Source of the DNA: Gammaproteobacteria bacterium
GTDB taxonomy: Bacteria > Pseudomonadota > Gammaproteobacteria > Eutrophobiales > Eutrophobiaceae
NCBI GenBank assembly: GCA_030829985.1
Contig: JAURNW010000009.1
Location: 1-64,000, forward strand
DNA: 64,000 nucleotides
Reading direction: 5' to 3'
Below, in pieces: positions 36,729 through 46,390 of the stretch; the stretch's first letter is position 1, and each line of letters opens with the position of its first letter. The notes beneath the pieces were generated by a model. That model was not told the DNA's origin. It saw only the letters and a program-made list of their open reading frames with translations, and ran no database searches. The translations under genes and the position numbers were made by a program.

Positions 36729-37325
36729 ATGTTAACAGGTCTTGAAGAAAAAATTTTACAGTGCATTACCCGTTACATTACACAGCATGGGCATGCACCA
36801 ACACTGGTCGAAATTGGAGAAACGCTTGATATTAAATCGAAAGGGACTGTACATCGATATGTGGAGTCACTTATTGAAAAAGGGCATCTGCACAGGACTG
36901 GTCGTAGTTGGCGTGGTCTGCGATTAACAGGCGAACAAAGTCGAAGATTGCTCATTTTACCTTTTGCCGGCCGTATAGCAGCCGGTCAGCCCATAGAGGC
37001 AATTCCTGAACAATTGGAAATAAATTTTTCAGAAATGCTGATGGGGGACGATCGTTATGTACTCGAGGTGAAAGGAGACTCAATGATCGAAGCAGGTATT
37101 TTTAATCGTGATCTTGTCATAGTTCGGGAATCCAGTACGGCTGATAATGGTGACATCGTTGTCGCATTAATTGATAACGGTGAGGCAACACTAAAGAAAC
37201 TACGAAAACACGGTGATCGCGTTGAATTAATTCCGGCAAACCAATCTATGGCTCCCATGATATATCCAGCCGACCGAGTTCATATTCAGGGTGTCGTAGT
37301 GGGCCAGGTAAGATGTTACAAATAA
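36729..37325 (+). CDS. lexA: LexA repressor
   Basis: The SOS repressor, 198 residues. The N-terminal winged helix (about residues 1-65) is LexA-like but divergent in the recognition region (IKSKGTVHRYVESL). The self-cleavage site is Ala80-Gly81 in LPFAGRIAAG. The catalytic Ser118 lies in VKGDSMIEAGIF and Lys156 in EATLKKL. It therefore should be cleaved under RecA control. The ATG has a strong AAGGAG. It is the only gene in its unit; the 250-base gap behind it to 37576 shows no gene. Confidence 0.92.
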   Translation: MLTGLEEKILQCITRYITQHGHAPTLVEIGETLDIKSKGTVHRYVESLIEKGHLHRTGRSWRGLRLTGEQSRRLLILPFAGRIAAGQPIEAIPEQLEINFSEMLMGDDRYVLEVKGDSMIEAGIFNRDLVIVRESSTADNGDIVVALIDNGEATLKKLRKHGDRVELIPANQSMAPMIYPADRVHIQGVVVGQVRCYK

Positions 37326-37575
37326 AAACACTGGACAGTGTCTAGCGTCTAGATAAATCAGGCATAAAAGTAATTATTTCAAGGTAAACTGTTGTTTTAA
37401 CATTGGTCGGATTAATTATGCCGGTCTTTGGTGTATTAATTTAATAATCATAAGTTCGTGGCGAATTGTAACCAGTTGTTGTTTTTCAGGGGTATTGATT
37501 CTGAGATAGTTTTTTTCATATATAATACAAAAACTCATAAGCATCCATCGTATTTCGTTGGGAGAACATATCACT

Positions 37576-38877
37576 GTGGCAATTGAAGAACTGGAATCTT
37601 ATATCAACCAACTTGGTGTAAGATTTATTGAGTGGGCAACAAGCCCCCAATTTTATGCGCAATGCGGCATGATTATCTTATCTATTACCATCTCTTTCCT
37701 GATTGCTAACGCATTAAAAAATTACATACCGATACTCAAGAATGAGCCGACAGAAGGACGATTGTATCTAATTAGAAAAACGATACATGATACAGATGAC
37801 TTGCTTTTCCCTTTGTTTTCAGTTTTTACGCTGGCGATCACTGTTGAATTAAGCACGTTAGTTTTGCATCAAAGCGGACTTCTGCGCATTGTGCAGGGTT
37901 TGGCCGTTATTGTCCTGCTCTATACATTTATATCTCATTTTATTAAGAAACAGATTGTCAAAACAGTGATCAAATGGATCGGTATTCCGATTGCAATATT
38001 GCAAGTTTTTGGTTGGTTAGATGATGTGTCCTCATTTCTTGACACGATTGATATGCAAGTAGGTAACATCGAAGTAAGTCTCTTTGATCTGGCCCGCGTT
38101 CTTGTTTTCGGTTCACTGCTATTTTGGTTGGGTCGTATATCCAATAGTGTCGGTCAACAACTAATCCGAAATCAGGAAGACCTTGAACTTGGCACACGTG
38201 AAGTATTTGCCAAGTTGTTTGAAGTAGGGATATTTGTTGTCATCTTTATATTACTACTTCAGGTTATGGGAATTAATCTGACCGCACTCGCAGTTTTTGG
38301 AGGTGCGGTTGGTGTGGGTCTTGGTTTTGGCTTACAAGCAATCGCTTCTAATTTTATTTCAGGTATTATCATCCTATTGGATCGATCTATCACTGTTGGC
38401 GATTATATTGAGCTTGAAGATGGACGGACAGGAATTATCCGTCAATTAAAAATGCGTTCTACGACATTAGAAACTTTTGATGGTAAAGACATCATGGTTC
38501 CTAATGAACAATTCATAACAACAAACTTTATTAACTGGACGCATAAAAACAAAAAACAACGATATACAATTGAGTTTCAGGTGGCTTACAAAACGGATTT
38601 GCATAAATTATTTGAAATATTGCGAGAAGTAGTTGCCAGTCATCCACAGGTAATCAGTGGTGATCATATTCCCATAGAGGAACGTCCAGATGCTGAAATA
38701 GCCGGTTTCGGTGATTCAGGTGTCGATATCCTGATTGAATTCTGGATGGAAGGTATTGACGATGGGCCAAATCGTGTTGGTGCTGACTTATTATTAATGA
38801 TTTGGGATGCATTGAAAGAGCATGATATGGAAATCCCTTTTCCTCAACGAGAAGTCAAGATACTCAATCCACAGTAA
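37576..38877 (+). CDS. MscS-family mechanosensitive ion channel
   Basis: A small-conductance mechanosensitive channel of about 433 residues that releases solutes on osmotic downshock. Several helices (about 30-50, 85-150, 180-200) lead to the pore helix with the Gly/Ala pattern GGAVGVGLGFGLQAIASNFISG, then the cytoplasmic beta domain (DRSITVGDYIELEDGRTGIIRQLKMRSTTLETFDGKD in segments) and the C-terminal alpha/beta part. I start at the GTG at 37576, 11 bases after GGGAG; an in-frame TTG at 37558 would overlap that ribosome binding site. Confidence 0.9.
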   Translation: MAIEELESYINQLGVRFIEWATSPQFYAQCGMIILSITISFLIANALKNYIPILKNEPTEGRLYLIRKTIHDTDDLLFPLFSVFTLAITVELSTLVLHQSGLLRIVQGLAVIVLLYTFISHFIKKQIVKTVIKWIGIPIAILQVFGWLDDVSSFLDTIDMQVGNIEVSLFDLARVLVFGSLLFWLGRISNSVGQQLIRNQEDLELGTREVFAKLFEVGIFVVIFILLLQVMGINLTALAVFGGAVGVGLGFGLQAIASNFISGIIILLDRSITVGDYIELEDGRTGIIRQLKMRSTTLETFDGKDIMVPNEQFITTNFINWTHKNKKQRYTIEFQVAYKTDLHKLFEILREVVASHPQVISGDHIPIEERPDAEIAGFGDSGVDILIEFWMEGIDDGPNRVGADLLLMIWDALKEHDMEIPFPQREVKILNPQ

Positions 38878-38927
38878 TTTATTTGTTATTGAAGGTTATT
38901 TAATTTAGCTAATATTTTACCAGCAGT

Positions 38928-39560
38928 ATGAAACCATATTCACAAGCTTGTGAAAATAATAAAATTCCTATTTTTAGTTCGCTTGTAAAATGGTTTATTG
39001 ATGTAAATCATGTATTGGAAATTGGCTCAGGCACGGGCCAGCATGCGGTGTTTTTTGCAGAACAATTCCCATCACTTTTTTGGCAGCCAAGTGATCTGCT
39101 AGAAAATCATCCCGGAATTATTCAGTGGATAGATGAGACTCAATTATCAAACATCCAATATCCGATTTCACTCGATGTGAAAACTGATGTTTGGCCAGAT
39201 ACAAAATTTGATGCGGTTTATACTGCAAATACCTGTCATATCATGCATTGGAATGAAGTTGTTACCATGTTTGAGGGAGTATCAGCGATCCTGTCTGGTG
39301 CTGGTCTGTTTATTATTTATGGACCATTTAATTATAACAATGCATATACAAGTCTGAGTAATGAACATTTTGACAGAATGTTGAGGACAAAAGATCCGGA
39401 GAGTGGACTAAGGAATATTGAAGATTTAATAGCTTTAGCTGACCAAAATGCGTTTAGTCTTATGGAAGATAATGATATGCCTGCTAATAATAGACTTTTA
39501 ATTTTCAAGAGAAATAATTTAGATAACAGGAAGTGTGAATTAAATCCCGAGATTACTTAA
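38928..39560 (+). CDS. DUF938 family SAM-dependent methyltransferase
   Basis: A protein of 210 residues with a Rossmann methyltransferase fold. The SAM motif is VLEIGSGTGQHAVFFAEQFP. Characteristic DUF938 blocks are WQPSDLLENHPGI, YTANTCHIMHW and IIYGPFNYNNAYTSLSNEHFD. The substrate is unknown. Its last 21 bases overlap the end of the opposing DUF4404 gene. Confidence 0.87.
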   Translation: MKPYSQACENNKIPIFSSLVKWFIDVNHVLEIGSGTGQHAVFFAEQFPSLFWQPSDLLENHPGIIQWIDETQLSNIQYPISLDVKTDVWPDTKFDAVYTANTCHIMHWNEVVTMFEGVSAILSGAGLFIIYGPFNYNNAYTSLSNEHFDRMLRTKDPESGLRNIEDLIALADQNAFSLMEDNDMPANNRLLIFKRNNLDNRKCELNPEIT

Positions 39561-39797
39561 TGTCACCATAATATCATTAAGTATAGCAGTTGCTCTTGGG
39601 TGGTCAGTTTCAAAATCTTCAATAGATTTTTTAATGTTATCGATAATAAAGTTTTTATCTTCCGATGAGGCTTCATTTAAAGCTTCGATCTCATCTATGA
39701 GGGCGGTAATATGTTTTTTTGCCTCTAAATTATCTATGGAAATATGCTCTAATTCCTTCTTGAGAGATGATATTTTATCATTGAGATTGTCTTGCAT
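39540..39797 (-). CDS. DUF4404 family protein
   Basis: A small cytosolic protein of 85 residues with heptad-like helices (LNDKISSLKKELEHI and AKKHITALIDEIEAL) and the C-terminal FETDHPRATAILNDIMVTLSNLGI that marks the family. Function unknown. It is convergent with and overlaps the DUF938 gene at the 3' ends. Confidence 0.78.
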   Translation of the reverse strand: MQDNLNDKISSLKKELEHISIDNLEAKKHITALIDEIEALNEASSEDKNFIIDNIKKSIEDFETDHPRATAILNDIMVTLSNLGI

Positions 39798-39884
39798 AAT
39801 ATATTTTTACCTGTAATGAAAAACCATTTTTGAAATTGAGTATAATTCTATCTCAATAGTATGCAATATATCTAAAAATCAGCG

Positions 39885-40292
39885 ATGCAAATTTTTATAA
39901 ACTTTAAATATATATGTTTAATTATACTATTAATGAGTGTCCAGTCATTAATGGCAGAGCATTGCCCGACCCCGGAAAAAATTAAAGAAAGGAAAATTAA
40001 CCGGGATTATGAATGGACTCTAGATGAGCGACGCACGCTTGAGGATGTATTGTCTGTAGAAAAGTTATATTCGGTTAGAATTAAAAATGATGCTGAATAT
40101 ATAGCCTGTTATTACTCTGGAAGCAAAAACCTGCTTCGCCTGGATGGCAAACCTTTGAAACAACCTTGTATAATCAGGGCTATTTCGGGGCATTGGGAAT
40201 CAACCAATTTAGGTGAACATGTATGCAAGGAAGATGATCTTGCGCTTTGTGAATATGACATCAGATGTGAAGAAATTAATGACCCGAATTAA
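39885..40292 (+). CDS. Small secreted hypothetical protein with six cysteines
   Basis: An exported protein of 135 residues of unknown function. A clear signal peptide (YICLIILLMSVQSLMA, cleavage near residue 24) is followed by HCPTPEKIKERKI. The mature part has Cys in HCPTP, IACYY, QPCII, HVCKE, ALCEY and IRCEE, an even number that fits periplasmic disulfides. The ATG lacks a strong ribosome binding site. No neighbour points to a function. Confidence 0.65.
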   Translation: MQIFINFKYICLIILLMSVQSLMAEHCPTPEKIKERKINRDYEWTLDERRTLEDVLSVEKLYSVRIKNDAEYIACYYSGSKNLLRLDGKPLKQPCIIRAISGHWESTNLGEHVCKEDDLALCEYDIRCEEINDPN

Positions 40293-40390
40293 TGCTTGTT
40301 ATTTCAATCGCGATAATAAAAACAATCATTATTGTAAAACGATAAAATAGTGCTAGTATCGTTGAATCAATGATTTTGGGAGGAGATTCC

Positions 40391-40632
40391 GTGATATTTG
40401 GTAGTAAAAAAGACGATAGTTCGTCTAAGGAACAAGTTGAAAAGCTGGAGAAACAAAACCGGATTATGCGTGCCGCCCTTGAGTTTTACCAGATGTAACG
40501 AACTGGGAAGAAGGCCATAAATATCGTGATGAGGATAATGCGACGATTTTTACTGATGGGTCAGAATCAGGTGCCACCGTAGACAAGGGAAGTAAAGCCT
40601 ATCGTGCCTTAAAGGCATGTGACTCTGCCTAA
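40391..40632 (+). pseudogene. Small hypothetical gene with a single-base frameshift
   Basis: A strong GGGAGGAG ribosome binding site precedes a GTG at 40391. The frame reads MIFGSKKDDSSSKEQVEKLE then KQNRIMRAALEFY and stops after two more codons. In the next frame the protein-like sequence continues: PDVTNWEEGHKYRDEDNATI, then FTDGSESGATVDKGSKAYRA and LKACDSA to a TAA at 40630. One extra C in the CC at 40489-40490 would join them into 80 residues. The gene may be broken or the base may be a sequence error. A perfect hairpin follows. Function unknown. Confidence 0.6.
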
Positions 40633-40652
40633 CCATTTATCTTATCTTGTTA

Positions 40653-40687
40653 ATAGTTGTCCGAGAATATTAACCTCGGACAACTAT
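40653..40687. repeat. Perfect 13-bp inverted repeat
   Basis: ATAGTTGTCCGAG is followed by nine bases and its exact reverse complement. It stands 20 bases after the frameshifted small gene. No T run follows on either strand, so it is terminator-like but not a textbook intrinsic terminator, as with the hairpin at 6001. Confidence 0.65.
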
Positions 40688-40781
40688 CATGACTGTTTTG
40701 ATTTCGTAGAATCAAACTGAAGCTGGTTATCATACGAAATTCTCTGTCTATTAAATATAAATTCCACGTAGTGTAATTCTA

Positions 40782-41843
40782 ATGAATGGACTTCCCAAAA
40801 GGATAGAACCTAAAACTTTGCCTGCCGGTTATGAACTGCAATGTTACACAATTTCCAGTGTACTTGGACACGGCGGGTTTGGTGTTACTTATCTCGCAAA
40901 TGATAATAATCTTGACCGGGAGGTCGCTATTAAAGAGTTCATGCCGCGCGATATTGCTGCACGTGACAATGACTTCACTATTCATCCACTAAATGACGGA
41001 ATGGGTGAGCAACTAGCGTGGGGCATGGAGCGGTTTATTCGAGAAGCACGAACACTATCAAAATTTAATCATAATAATATCGTTCGGGTTCATTCTGTTT
41101 TTGAAGCAAATAACACGGCTTATATGGTGATGAGTTATGAGCGTGGTGTTAGTTTCCATGAAAAACTGCTTAAAGATGGTCAGCCTTCTGAAGAAGAATT
41201 AAAAGATATGCTCTTGGGGTTGTTGGATGGTATGGAAGTTCTTCATGAAGCGAGATTTATTCATCGGGATATAAAGCCAGGTAATATTTTTATAAGAGAA
41301 GATGGTACTGCTATATTGCTTGACTTTGGATCTGCCCGGCAGGCTATTGGTGAAGAAACAATGACACTGACCAAGGTTGTAACTCCTGGCTATGCTCCCT
41401 TCGAACAGTATTATGGTCAAAGCGCTATGCAAGGCCCCTGGACCGATATCTATGCATTAGGTGCGACGTGTTACAGGGCGATAACGGGAGATCCTCCGAT
41501 GGATTCGACGTTTAGAAACCGTCACACCGGAGAAGAGGCAATCAAGGAAATCTGGGATGAACTGGATAAGTATAGTAAAAAGTATTCAACTTTTTTTCTT
41601 CGTGCAATTGAGCATTCATTAAGAAGTAAATATCAGGAAAGACCCCAATCAGTCAAAGAATGGCGTGCAATGCTGGATGATCCAAGCATATCAACACAAA
41701 CGCAATGGCGATTAGCGACCGGCAGCTATATGAATAAGAATGCAAAGGCGACAACTATTGTTAAAAATAAGTCGTGGAAGAAATATTTGGCAGTTTCTAT
41801 TCTATTGATTATTTTTATTATTGCTGCCTTTGTTTTATTGTAA
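40782..41843 (+). CDS. Serine/threonine protein kinase with C-terminal membrane anchor
   Basis: A Hanks-type kinase of 353 residues. The glycine loop GHGGFGVTY is at 29-37, the catalytic lysine is Lys51 (VAIKEF), the HRD motif is at 161-163 (FIHRDIKPGN) and DFG at 181-183. The activation segment ends in TPGYAPFEQYY. After the kinase fold (to about residue 300) comes a basic stretch and one C-terminal membrane helix (LAVSILLIIFIIAAFVLL), with no periplasmic sensor domain. The kinase should face the cytoplasm, anchored at its tail. Substrates are unknown. It resembles the kinase domain of the Sel1 protein at 56118. Confidence 0.9.
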   Translation: MNGLPKRIEPKTLPAGYELQCYTISSVLGHGGFGVTYLANDNNLDREVAIKEFMPRDIAARDNDFTIHPLNDGMGEQLAWGMERFIREARTLSKFNHNNIVRVHSVFEANNTAYMVMSYERGVSFHEKLLKDGQPSEEELKDMLLGLLDGMEVLHEARFIHRDIKPGNIFIREDGTAILLDFGSARQAIGEETMTLTKVVTPGYAPFEQYYGQSAMQGPWTDIYALGATCYRAITGDPPMDSTFRNRHTGEEAIKEIWDELDKYSKKYSTFFLRAIEHSLRSKYQERPQSVKEWRAMLDDPSISTQTQWRLATGSYMNKNAKATTIVKNKSWKKYLAVSILLIIFIIAAFVLL

Positions 41844-41863
41844 ATTTGAATTAATAGCGGAAA

Positions 41864-41923
41864 TAAAAAAAAGCCTGGAAACGCATAGTTACGGGGGAGG
41901 TGGTTTATGCGCATCTCCAGACT
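41864..41923 (-). terminator. Intrinsic terminator on the minus strand, for the antiporter gene
   Basis: Read on the minus strand, an 11-bp stem with two G-T wobbles (AAGTCTGGAGA/TTTCCAGGCTT), a two-base bulge and a further 6 bp (CGCATA/TATGCG) enclose an 18-base loop and run into eight T. It lies about 160 bases after the antiporter stop, so that transcript has a long 3' tail. Confidence 0.8.
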
Positions 41924-42086
41924 TGATTACAACATCATAAGGAGGAATGATATTTCAGATACTGAGTACCAGTGTAGTAGCCAAACTTTATTTTGACTGT
42001 GACCAAATTCACAACTTGAGATTTATTGTCATATAAACGGAGCTAAATTGTGATGAAATTCACATTCTCACTGATTATCAATGATT

Positions 42087-43880
42087 TTATTCAGCTTCAA
42101 TTAAGCCCATAACTGTCCAGCCGGACTCAGGTTTCATTTTTCCATCCGTGACAAAGATATGTATTCGATGTTTAGTATCGATAGCAAATAGAGGGATAAT
42201 TCTTTCACCGTATTTTTCCAAATATTGCTCAAATGTAAATTCATCACTTAACTGTGTGCTTTTAATTTCAGCTCCATTTCTTAATTTATATGCAAGGTTG
42301 CCATAGGAAACATCTTCGCCAAAGAGCTCATAGCCTCTATGACGTGTTGATACGGTGTGTTTGTCAGCAATGTGTTTTTCACGTGTTGATTTCAACTCGT
42401 AGACATTTTCAACGCCAAATTCGGGTTTAAATTTCAAACACGCTAAGGTATCCAGATTACTTCGGCCTGATACAGCTAAGACCTTTCCAATACCGACGAG
42501 GTTCAGGTTTCGGTCGGCATGTTCCGATATCGGATTTCCATAATAAGTTTCTAAACCCTCCATTCGGGCTAATCTGATATTTTCCCAGGTGCTATCAGTC
42601 AAGATTACTTTGAAGTCTTGTTCTTGTAATTCTTTCCCAAGTGCGCGTGCAACATTACCGGCTCCAATGATTAATAAACCAGTGGGAGGTGGTTCACGTA
42701 CATTTAACAAATTGGCAAGATATCGTGCGGTCGCACTTTGAATTACAACGGTACCAATAATAATTAAAAATGTCAGAGGAACAATTAAACTTGCTTCTAC
42801 AAAACCCGCATTTTCAAGACGTAATGCAAACAATGCAGATACTGCTGCGGCGACGATTCCGCGTGGTCCAATCCATGAGATCAGTATCTTTTCATTGAAT
42901 GACAGGTCTGAGCCGATGGATGATACAAAAACAGAAATAGTTCTTGCTATGAACATAGTGATAGCAAGAATACCCAGAGCAGGCCAACCAATATGGATTA
43001 ACTGATGAAACTCAATTCTGGCGGCGAGTATAATAAACAGTACAGATATAAGTAATAGACTTAGACTTTCCTTAAAGTCTAAAACATCTTCAATCTCAAT
43101 GTCTTTCATATTAGCCATTGTTATGCCCATTATGGTAACGGCTAATAACCCTGACTCATGCTCTATCGTATCTGATAGCACATAAATTGTGCAGACAGTG
43201 ATCAATGTAATTATATTGCGTAAATATTGGGGTATCAGTCGTTTTTTAAGTATATTACCCAAACCCCATCCGCTTAGTAATCCCATAGAAAACCCAATCA
43301 ATATGATTTTTCCGAAGGTCAGAACTATGGCGCCGATTGAGTATTGCTGCTGTCCAGAAATAATAAAATCGAAAACAAGTACAGCAAGTAAAGCGCCTAG
43401 AGGATCGATAACAATCCCCTCCCAGCGAAGTACATTTGTAATCTTGGCGTTTGGTCGAACTGTCCTCAGCATGGGGATTATGACTGTCGGTCCAGTGACA
43501 ATAACGACAGCGCCAAATAAAAAGGCTAGCTCAAAAGGGAAACCTATTAAGTAATGTGTGCTAACAGCAATTATTAGCCATGTTATTAACGCTCCAATTG
43601 TAATTAAATTTCTGACTGTATTGCCGTGACCTCGAATGTCTTCGAAATTGAGGGTCAGGCTGCCTTCGAACAGGATCACTGCGACAGACAAAGAGACAAT
43701 TGGGAATAGTAATTTTCCAAATAGCGCGTCCGGGTCAAGCAGCCCAAAAACAGGACCAACCAGGATACCAACGATTAGCAGGAATAAGATTGCGGGTAGT
43801 CTTGCCCACCACGCTATCAATTGACAGGAGATCCCAAGTACACCAATACCAGCAATAGATAAAAGGATAGTATGATCCAA
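42087..43880 (-). CDS. CPA1-type sodium/proton antiporter with C-terminal TrkA-N (RCK) region
   Basis: A cation:proton antiporter of 597 residues. The first 390 residues hold about 12 membrane helices with VILFEGSLTLNF and the ion-site GTVIDPLGA-type motif (here WEGIVIDPLGALLAVLVF), plus SWIGPRGIVAAAVSALFAL. From about residue 405 a Rossmann domain begins (TGLLIIGAGNVARALGKEL), a TrkA-N like regulator of transport by nucleotide. It starts at a TTG (43880) with a weak ribosome binding site. It exchanges Na+ or K+ for H+; the precise ion is not readable. Confidence 0.9.
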   Translation of the reverse strand: MDHTILLSIAGIGVLGISCQLIAWWARLPAILFLLIVGILVGPVFGLLDPDALFGKLLFPIVSLSVAVILFEGSLTLNFEDIRGHGNTVRNLITIGALITWLIIAVSTHYLIGFPFELAFLFGAVVIVTGPTVIIPMLRTVRPNAKITNVLRWEGIVIDPLGALLAVLVFDFIISGQQQYSIGAIVLTFGKIILIGFSMGLLSGWGLGNILKKRLIPQYLRNIITLITVCTIYVLSDTIEHESGLLAVTIMGITMANMKDIEIEDVLDFKESLSLLLISVLFIILAARIEFHQLIHIGWPALGILAITMFIARTISVFVSSIGSDLSFNEKILISWIGPRGIVAAAVSALFALRLENAGFVEASLIVPLTFLIIIGTVVIQSATARYLANLLNVREPPPTGLLIIGAGNVARALGKELQEQDFKVILTDSTWENIRLARMEGLETYYGNPISEHADRNLNLVGIGKVLAVSGRSNLDTLACLKFKPEFGVENVYELKSTREKHIADKHTVSTRHRGYELFGEDVSYGNLAYKLRNGAEIKSTQLSDEFTFEQYLEKYGERIIPLFAIDTKHRIHIFVTDGKMKPESGWTVMGLIEAE

Positions 43881-43938
43881 AATAGATTAGGCCTTTATGT
43901 TAATTATTGAAAATATTGAGTTTGTTAAGCTTTATTTA

Positions 43939-44532
43939 TTATACATCTGTTCTAAATTGATGCCTGGCGCTTTTTATTGTTCTCAGCATTAACTCTTTCA
44001 ATATAAACTGGTCATCATTACTAAACAGTGAAAATAATAGTAGTAGTTTGCCGGCGGCTAATCCACCTTGTGTTAAATACTTATATTCACCCTGTTCAGC
44101 ATCACTATCAGAAAGATCAAATAAAAAACCGTTGCCATGAGTGCCCTGTATTTCTGTTAATTTCAATTCAGACTGATCAGATTTCAGGAGGGTATTTTTA
44201 CCCGCTTCGTAGACTAATGAATATATAAAGTCAGATGAGATAATGTCGCGTTCATAACTATCCTCCCACATCACAGAAATATTTAGCTGAAAAATTTCTT
44301 TTTTATTTTTATCGTGCATATAAAAAGTGAGAAAAGGTGGGCTGGTATTATCGATAGTCGTATACCGGTATTCCCATATGGCAGGTACTTCAATTTTTAG
44401 TTCGCCATGTTCTGGCAGAGTGAATAATTCAGTATTGGTAGAATATTCATCATTCTTTGCGACCACATTAACTGTGTACAAGGTGAGGATTAATAATATC
44501 GTTTGAATAATTAATTGGTATGTATTTGGCAC
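43939..44532 (-). CDS. Secreted hypothetical protein
   Basis: A protein of 197 residues with a signal peptide (IIQTILLILTLYTVNVVA, cut near residue 25). The mature part (ELFTLPEHGELKIEVPAIWEY; FYMHDKNKKEIFQLNISVMW) is beta-rich, with a C-terminal helix QFILKELMLRTIKSARHQF. Proteins of this type are small periplasmic or outer-membrane-associated factors of unknown function. Its start overlaps the end of the HExxH gene by 22 bases, so the two are probably made together. Confidence 0.65.
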   Translation of the reverse strand: MPNTYQLIIQTILLILTLYTVNVVAKNDEYSTNTELFTLPEHGELKIEVPAIWEYRYTTIDNTSPPFLTFYMHDKNKKEIFQLNISVMWEDSYERDIISSDFIYSLVYEAGKNTLLKSDQSELKLTEIQGTHGNGFLFDLSDSDAEQGEYKYLTQGGLAAGKLLLLFSLFSNDDQFILKELMLRTIKSARHQFRTDV

Positions 44533-44924
44533 GGGGGATAGTTCATATAAATGGCAACAAATCTGCCTGCAATTTTATTTAGATATTGACGTTGCACTGA
44601 ATATGCTTCGCGCTCACGTTTTGCGTGGAGCTCACAATTCATATCATTATATTCACCGCTAAGGTCTTGAAGGTAATGAACCAACTCATGTACAACAACA
44701 CTGCGTGTATTTGCATCTGCATGCCCTTTCAGCCGTTCATCAAGAAAAATTGTCTTTTTATCGTTATACCATGCGGCCGCATCACATTTCTCATTACCAG
44801 CACATGCTATTTCGACAAAAAACTGATGAGGTTTATAGATGATTTCGGGTGCTACTCCCGGGTGAGGATAACTCGACAGATTAACTGTCCAGCTTAATAA
44901 CACAGCTAAAAGTTTGGCATCCAT
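44511..44924 (-). CDS. Putative secreted zinc-metallopeptidase-like protein
   Basis: A protein of 137 residues with a short hydrophobic N-terminus (MDAKLLAVLLSWTVNLSS). Residues about 88-97 contain HELVHYLQ, an HExxH zinc motif, with a possible third ligand Glu in REREAYSVQ about 25 residues on. Cysteines in IACAG and EKCDAA may pair. This looks like a minimal gluzincin-type peptidase, though activity is not proven. It lies directly upstream of, and overlaps, the secreted protein gene at 43939. The 242-base gap to fabB shows nothing recognisable. Confidence 0.65.
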   Translation of the reverse strand: MDAKLLAVLLSWTVNLSSYPHPGVAPEIIYKPHQFFVEIACAGNEKCDAAAWYNDKKTIFLDERLKGHADANTRSVVVHELVHYLQDLSGEYNDMNCELHAKREREAYSVQRQYLNKIAGRFVAIYMNYPPCQIHTN

Positions 44925-45166
44925 ATTCGTACCTTAGCATGACCACCTTAGGTAGAGGGAGCGAAAATTATACGGGGTTAAAGGTTTACCGTTCGGCATG
45001 TAGGTGGGGGGGTGTAAAATAGTGGTAACGCTATTTTAACCGATTGTTTCAAAATATGAATGTAAGTTTATTTAAGTGTAATGATCGTTAGATGCCCGGC
45101 AATAAATTATTAATGCCAGCTTGTAAATTGATCACTAACTTAGAAGGCTGAATTAAATAATGTTTA

Positions 45167-46381
45167 TTAATCTGGTTTTTGGAAAACAAGGGTTGCGTTG
45201 GTTCCGCCAAAACCGAAACTATTAGACATGATTGTATTAAGCCCTGCGTTATCAGTTCGATTAAAGGCAATGGGCATACCTGCCGCTGCTGGATCGGGTT
45301 CATCAATATTCAATGACGCGGCGATGAAATCATTCTCTAGCATTAATAAACTGTAGATGGATTCATTAACACCCGCTGCACCAAGACCATGACCAGTTTG
45401 TGACTTAGTTGCGCTGATGACAGGCATGTTGTCTTTAAATACTTCTTTAATAGCATTTAATTCTGTGATGTCTCCAGCAGGTGTGCTGGTCGCATGGGCA
45501 TTGATGTAATCCACATTTCTTTCTACATTGTTTAGTGCTTGTTGCATGCATCTTACTGCACCTTCGCCAGAGGGCTTGACCATATCAAAACCATCTGAAG
45601 TTGCGCCATAACCGACGACTTCGGCGTATATTTTTGCATTGCGAGCCAAGGCATGCTCGAGTTCTTCAAGGACCAGAATGCCGCCGCCGCCAGAGATAAC
45701 AAAGCCGTCACGATTTGCGTCATAGGGGCGAGATGCTATCGTCGGATTATCGTTATATTTAGAAGAAAGTGCTCCCATGCTGTCGAATAATAATGTTGAT
45801 GTCCAATGCACTTCATCGCCACCACCGGCGAATATAATGTCCTGTTTGCCTACCTGAATTAATTCATAAGCATTTCCAATACAATGGGCGCTGGTCGCAC
45901 ATGCCGAGCTAATAGAGTAGTTCACACCTTTTATCTGGTATGCAACGGAAAGACAGGCGCTATTGGTACTTGCCATGATTCTTGGAACCATGGTTGGACC
46001 TATTTTACGTGCACCACGTTCACGTAAAGTATCAATTGCTTCCTGCAGATTAGCATTCGAACCGCCCCCGGAACCCACAACTAATCCTGTACGAGTATTT
46101 GATATATGATTTTCATCCAATCCAGCGTCTTCAATACTTTCACGCATAGCGAGATAGGAAAAAGCAGCGCTATCGCCCATAAAGCGTTTAAGCTTACGAT
46201 CAATTAGTGAATCAAGATCAAGATCAATAGCTCCATGGATGTGAGAGCGAAAACCAAGTTCTTCATATGCCGGGCAAAAGGTGATACCTGATGTACCCTT
46301 TTTCAGGGAATCTAATACTTCGGTTTTATTATTTCCAATGCTGGATACGATTCCCATGCCTGTGACGACAACTCTTTTCAA
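45167..46381 (-). CDS. fabB: Beta-ketoacyl-ACP synthase I
   Basis: A condensing enzyme of 404 residues that elongates acyl chains and is needed for unsaturated fatty acids. The catalytic cysteine lies in [16 protein letters not shown]. The two histidines are in [11 protein letters not shown] and [12 protein letters not shown]. The terminal [14 protein letters not shown] is typical. It starts at an ATG 9 bases after fabA, forming the classic fabAB operon. Confidence 0.96.
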   Translation of the reverse strand: MKRVVVTGMGIVSSIGNNKTEVLDSLKKGTSGITFCPAYEELGFRSHIHGAIDLDLDSLIDRKLKRFMGDSAAFSYLAMRESIEDAGLDENHISNTRTGLVVGSGGGSNANLQEAIDTLRERGARKIGPTMVPRIMASTNSACLSVAYQIKGVNYSISSACATSAHCIGNAYELIQVGKQDIIFAGGGDEVHWTSTLLFDSMGALSSKYNDNPTIASRPYDANRDGFVISGGGGILVLEELEHALARNAKIYAEVVGYGATSDGFDMVKPSGEGAVRCMQQALNNVERNVDYINAHATSTPAGDITELNAIKEVFKDNMPVISATKSQTGHGLGAAGVNESIYSLLMLENDFIAASLNIDEPDPAAAGMPIAFNRTDNAGLNTIMSNSFGFGGTNATLVFQKPD

Positions 46382-46390
46382 TTTGAACTC

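Noticed and set aside
37326-37575. Small palindrome ACACTG-GA-CAGTGT behind lexA as a second LexA site or terminator
   Set aside because: Only six base pairs, no T run, and located downstream of the gene; too weak to call.
41864-41935. Structured RNA or riboswitch between the kinase and antiporter genes
   Set aside because: The folded sequence runs into a T tract on the minus strand behind the antiporter gene, so a terminator explains it; no riboswitch consensus was recognised.
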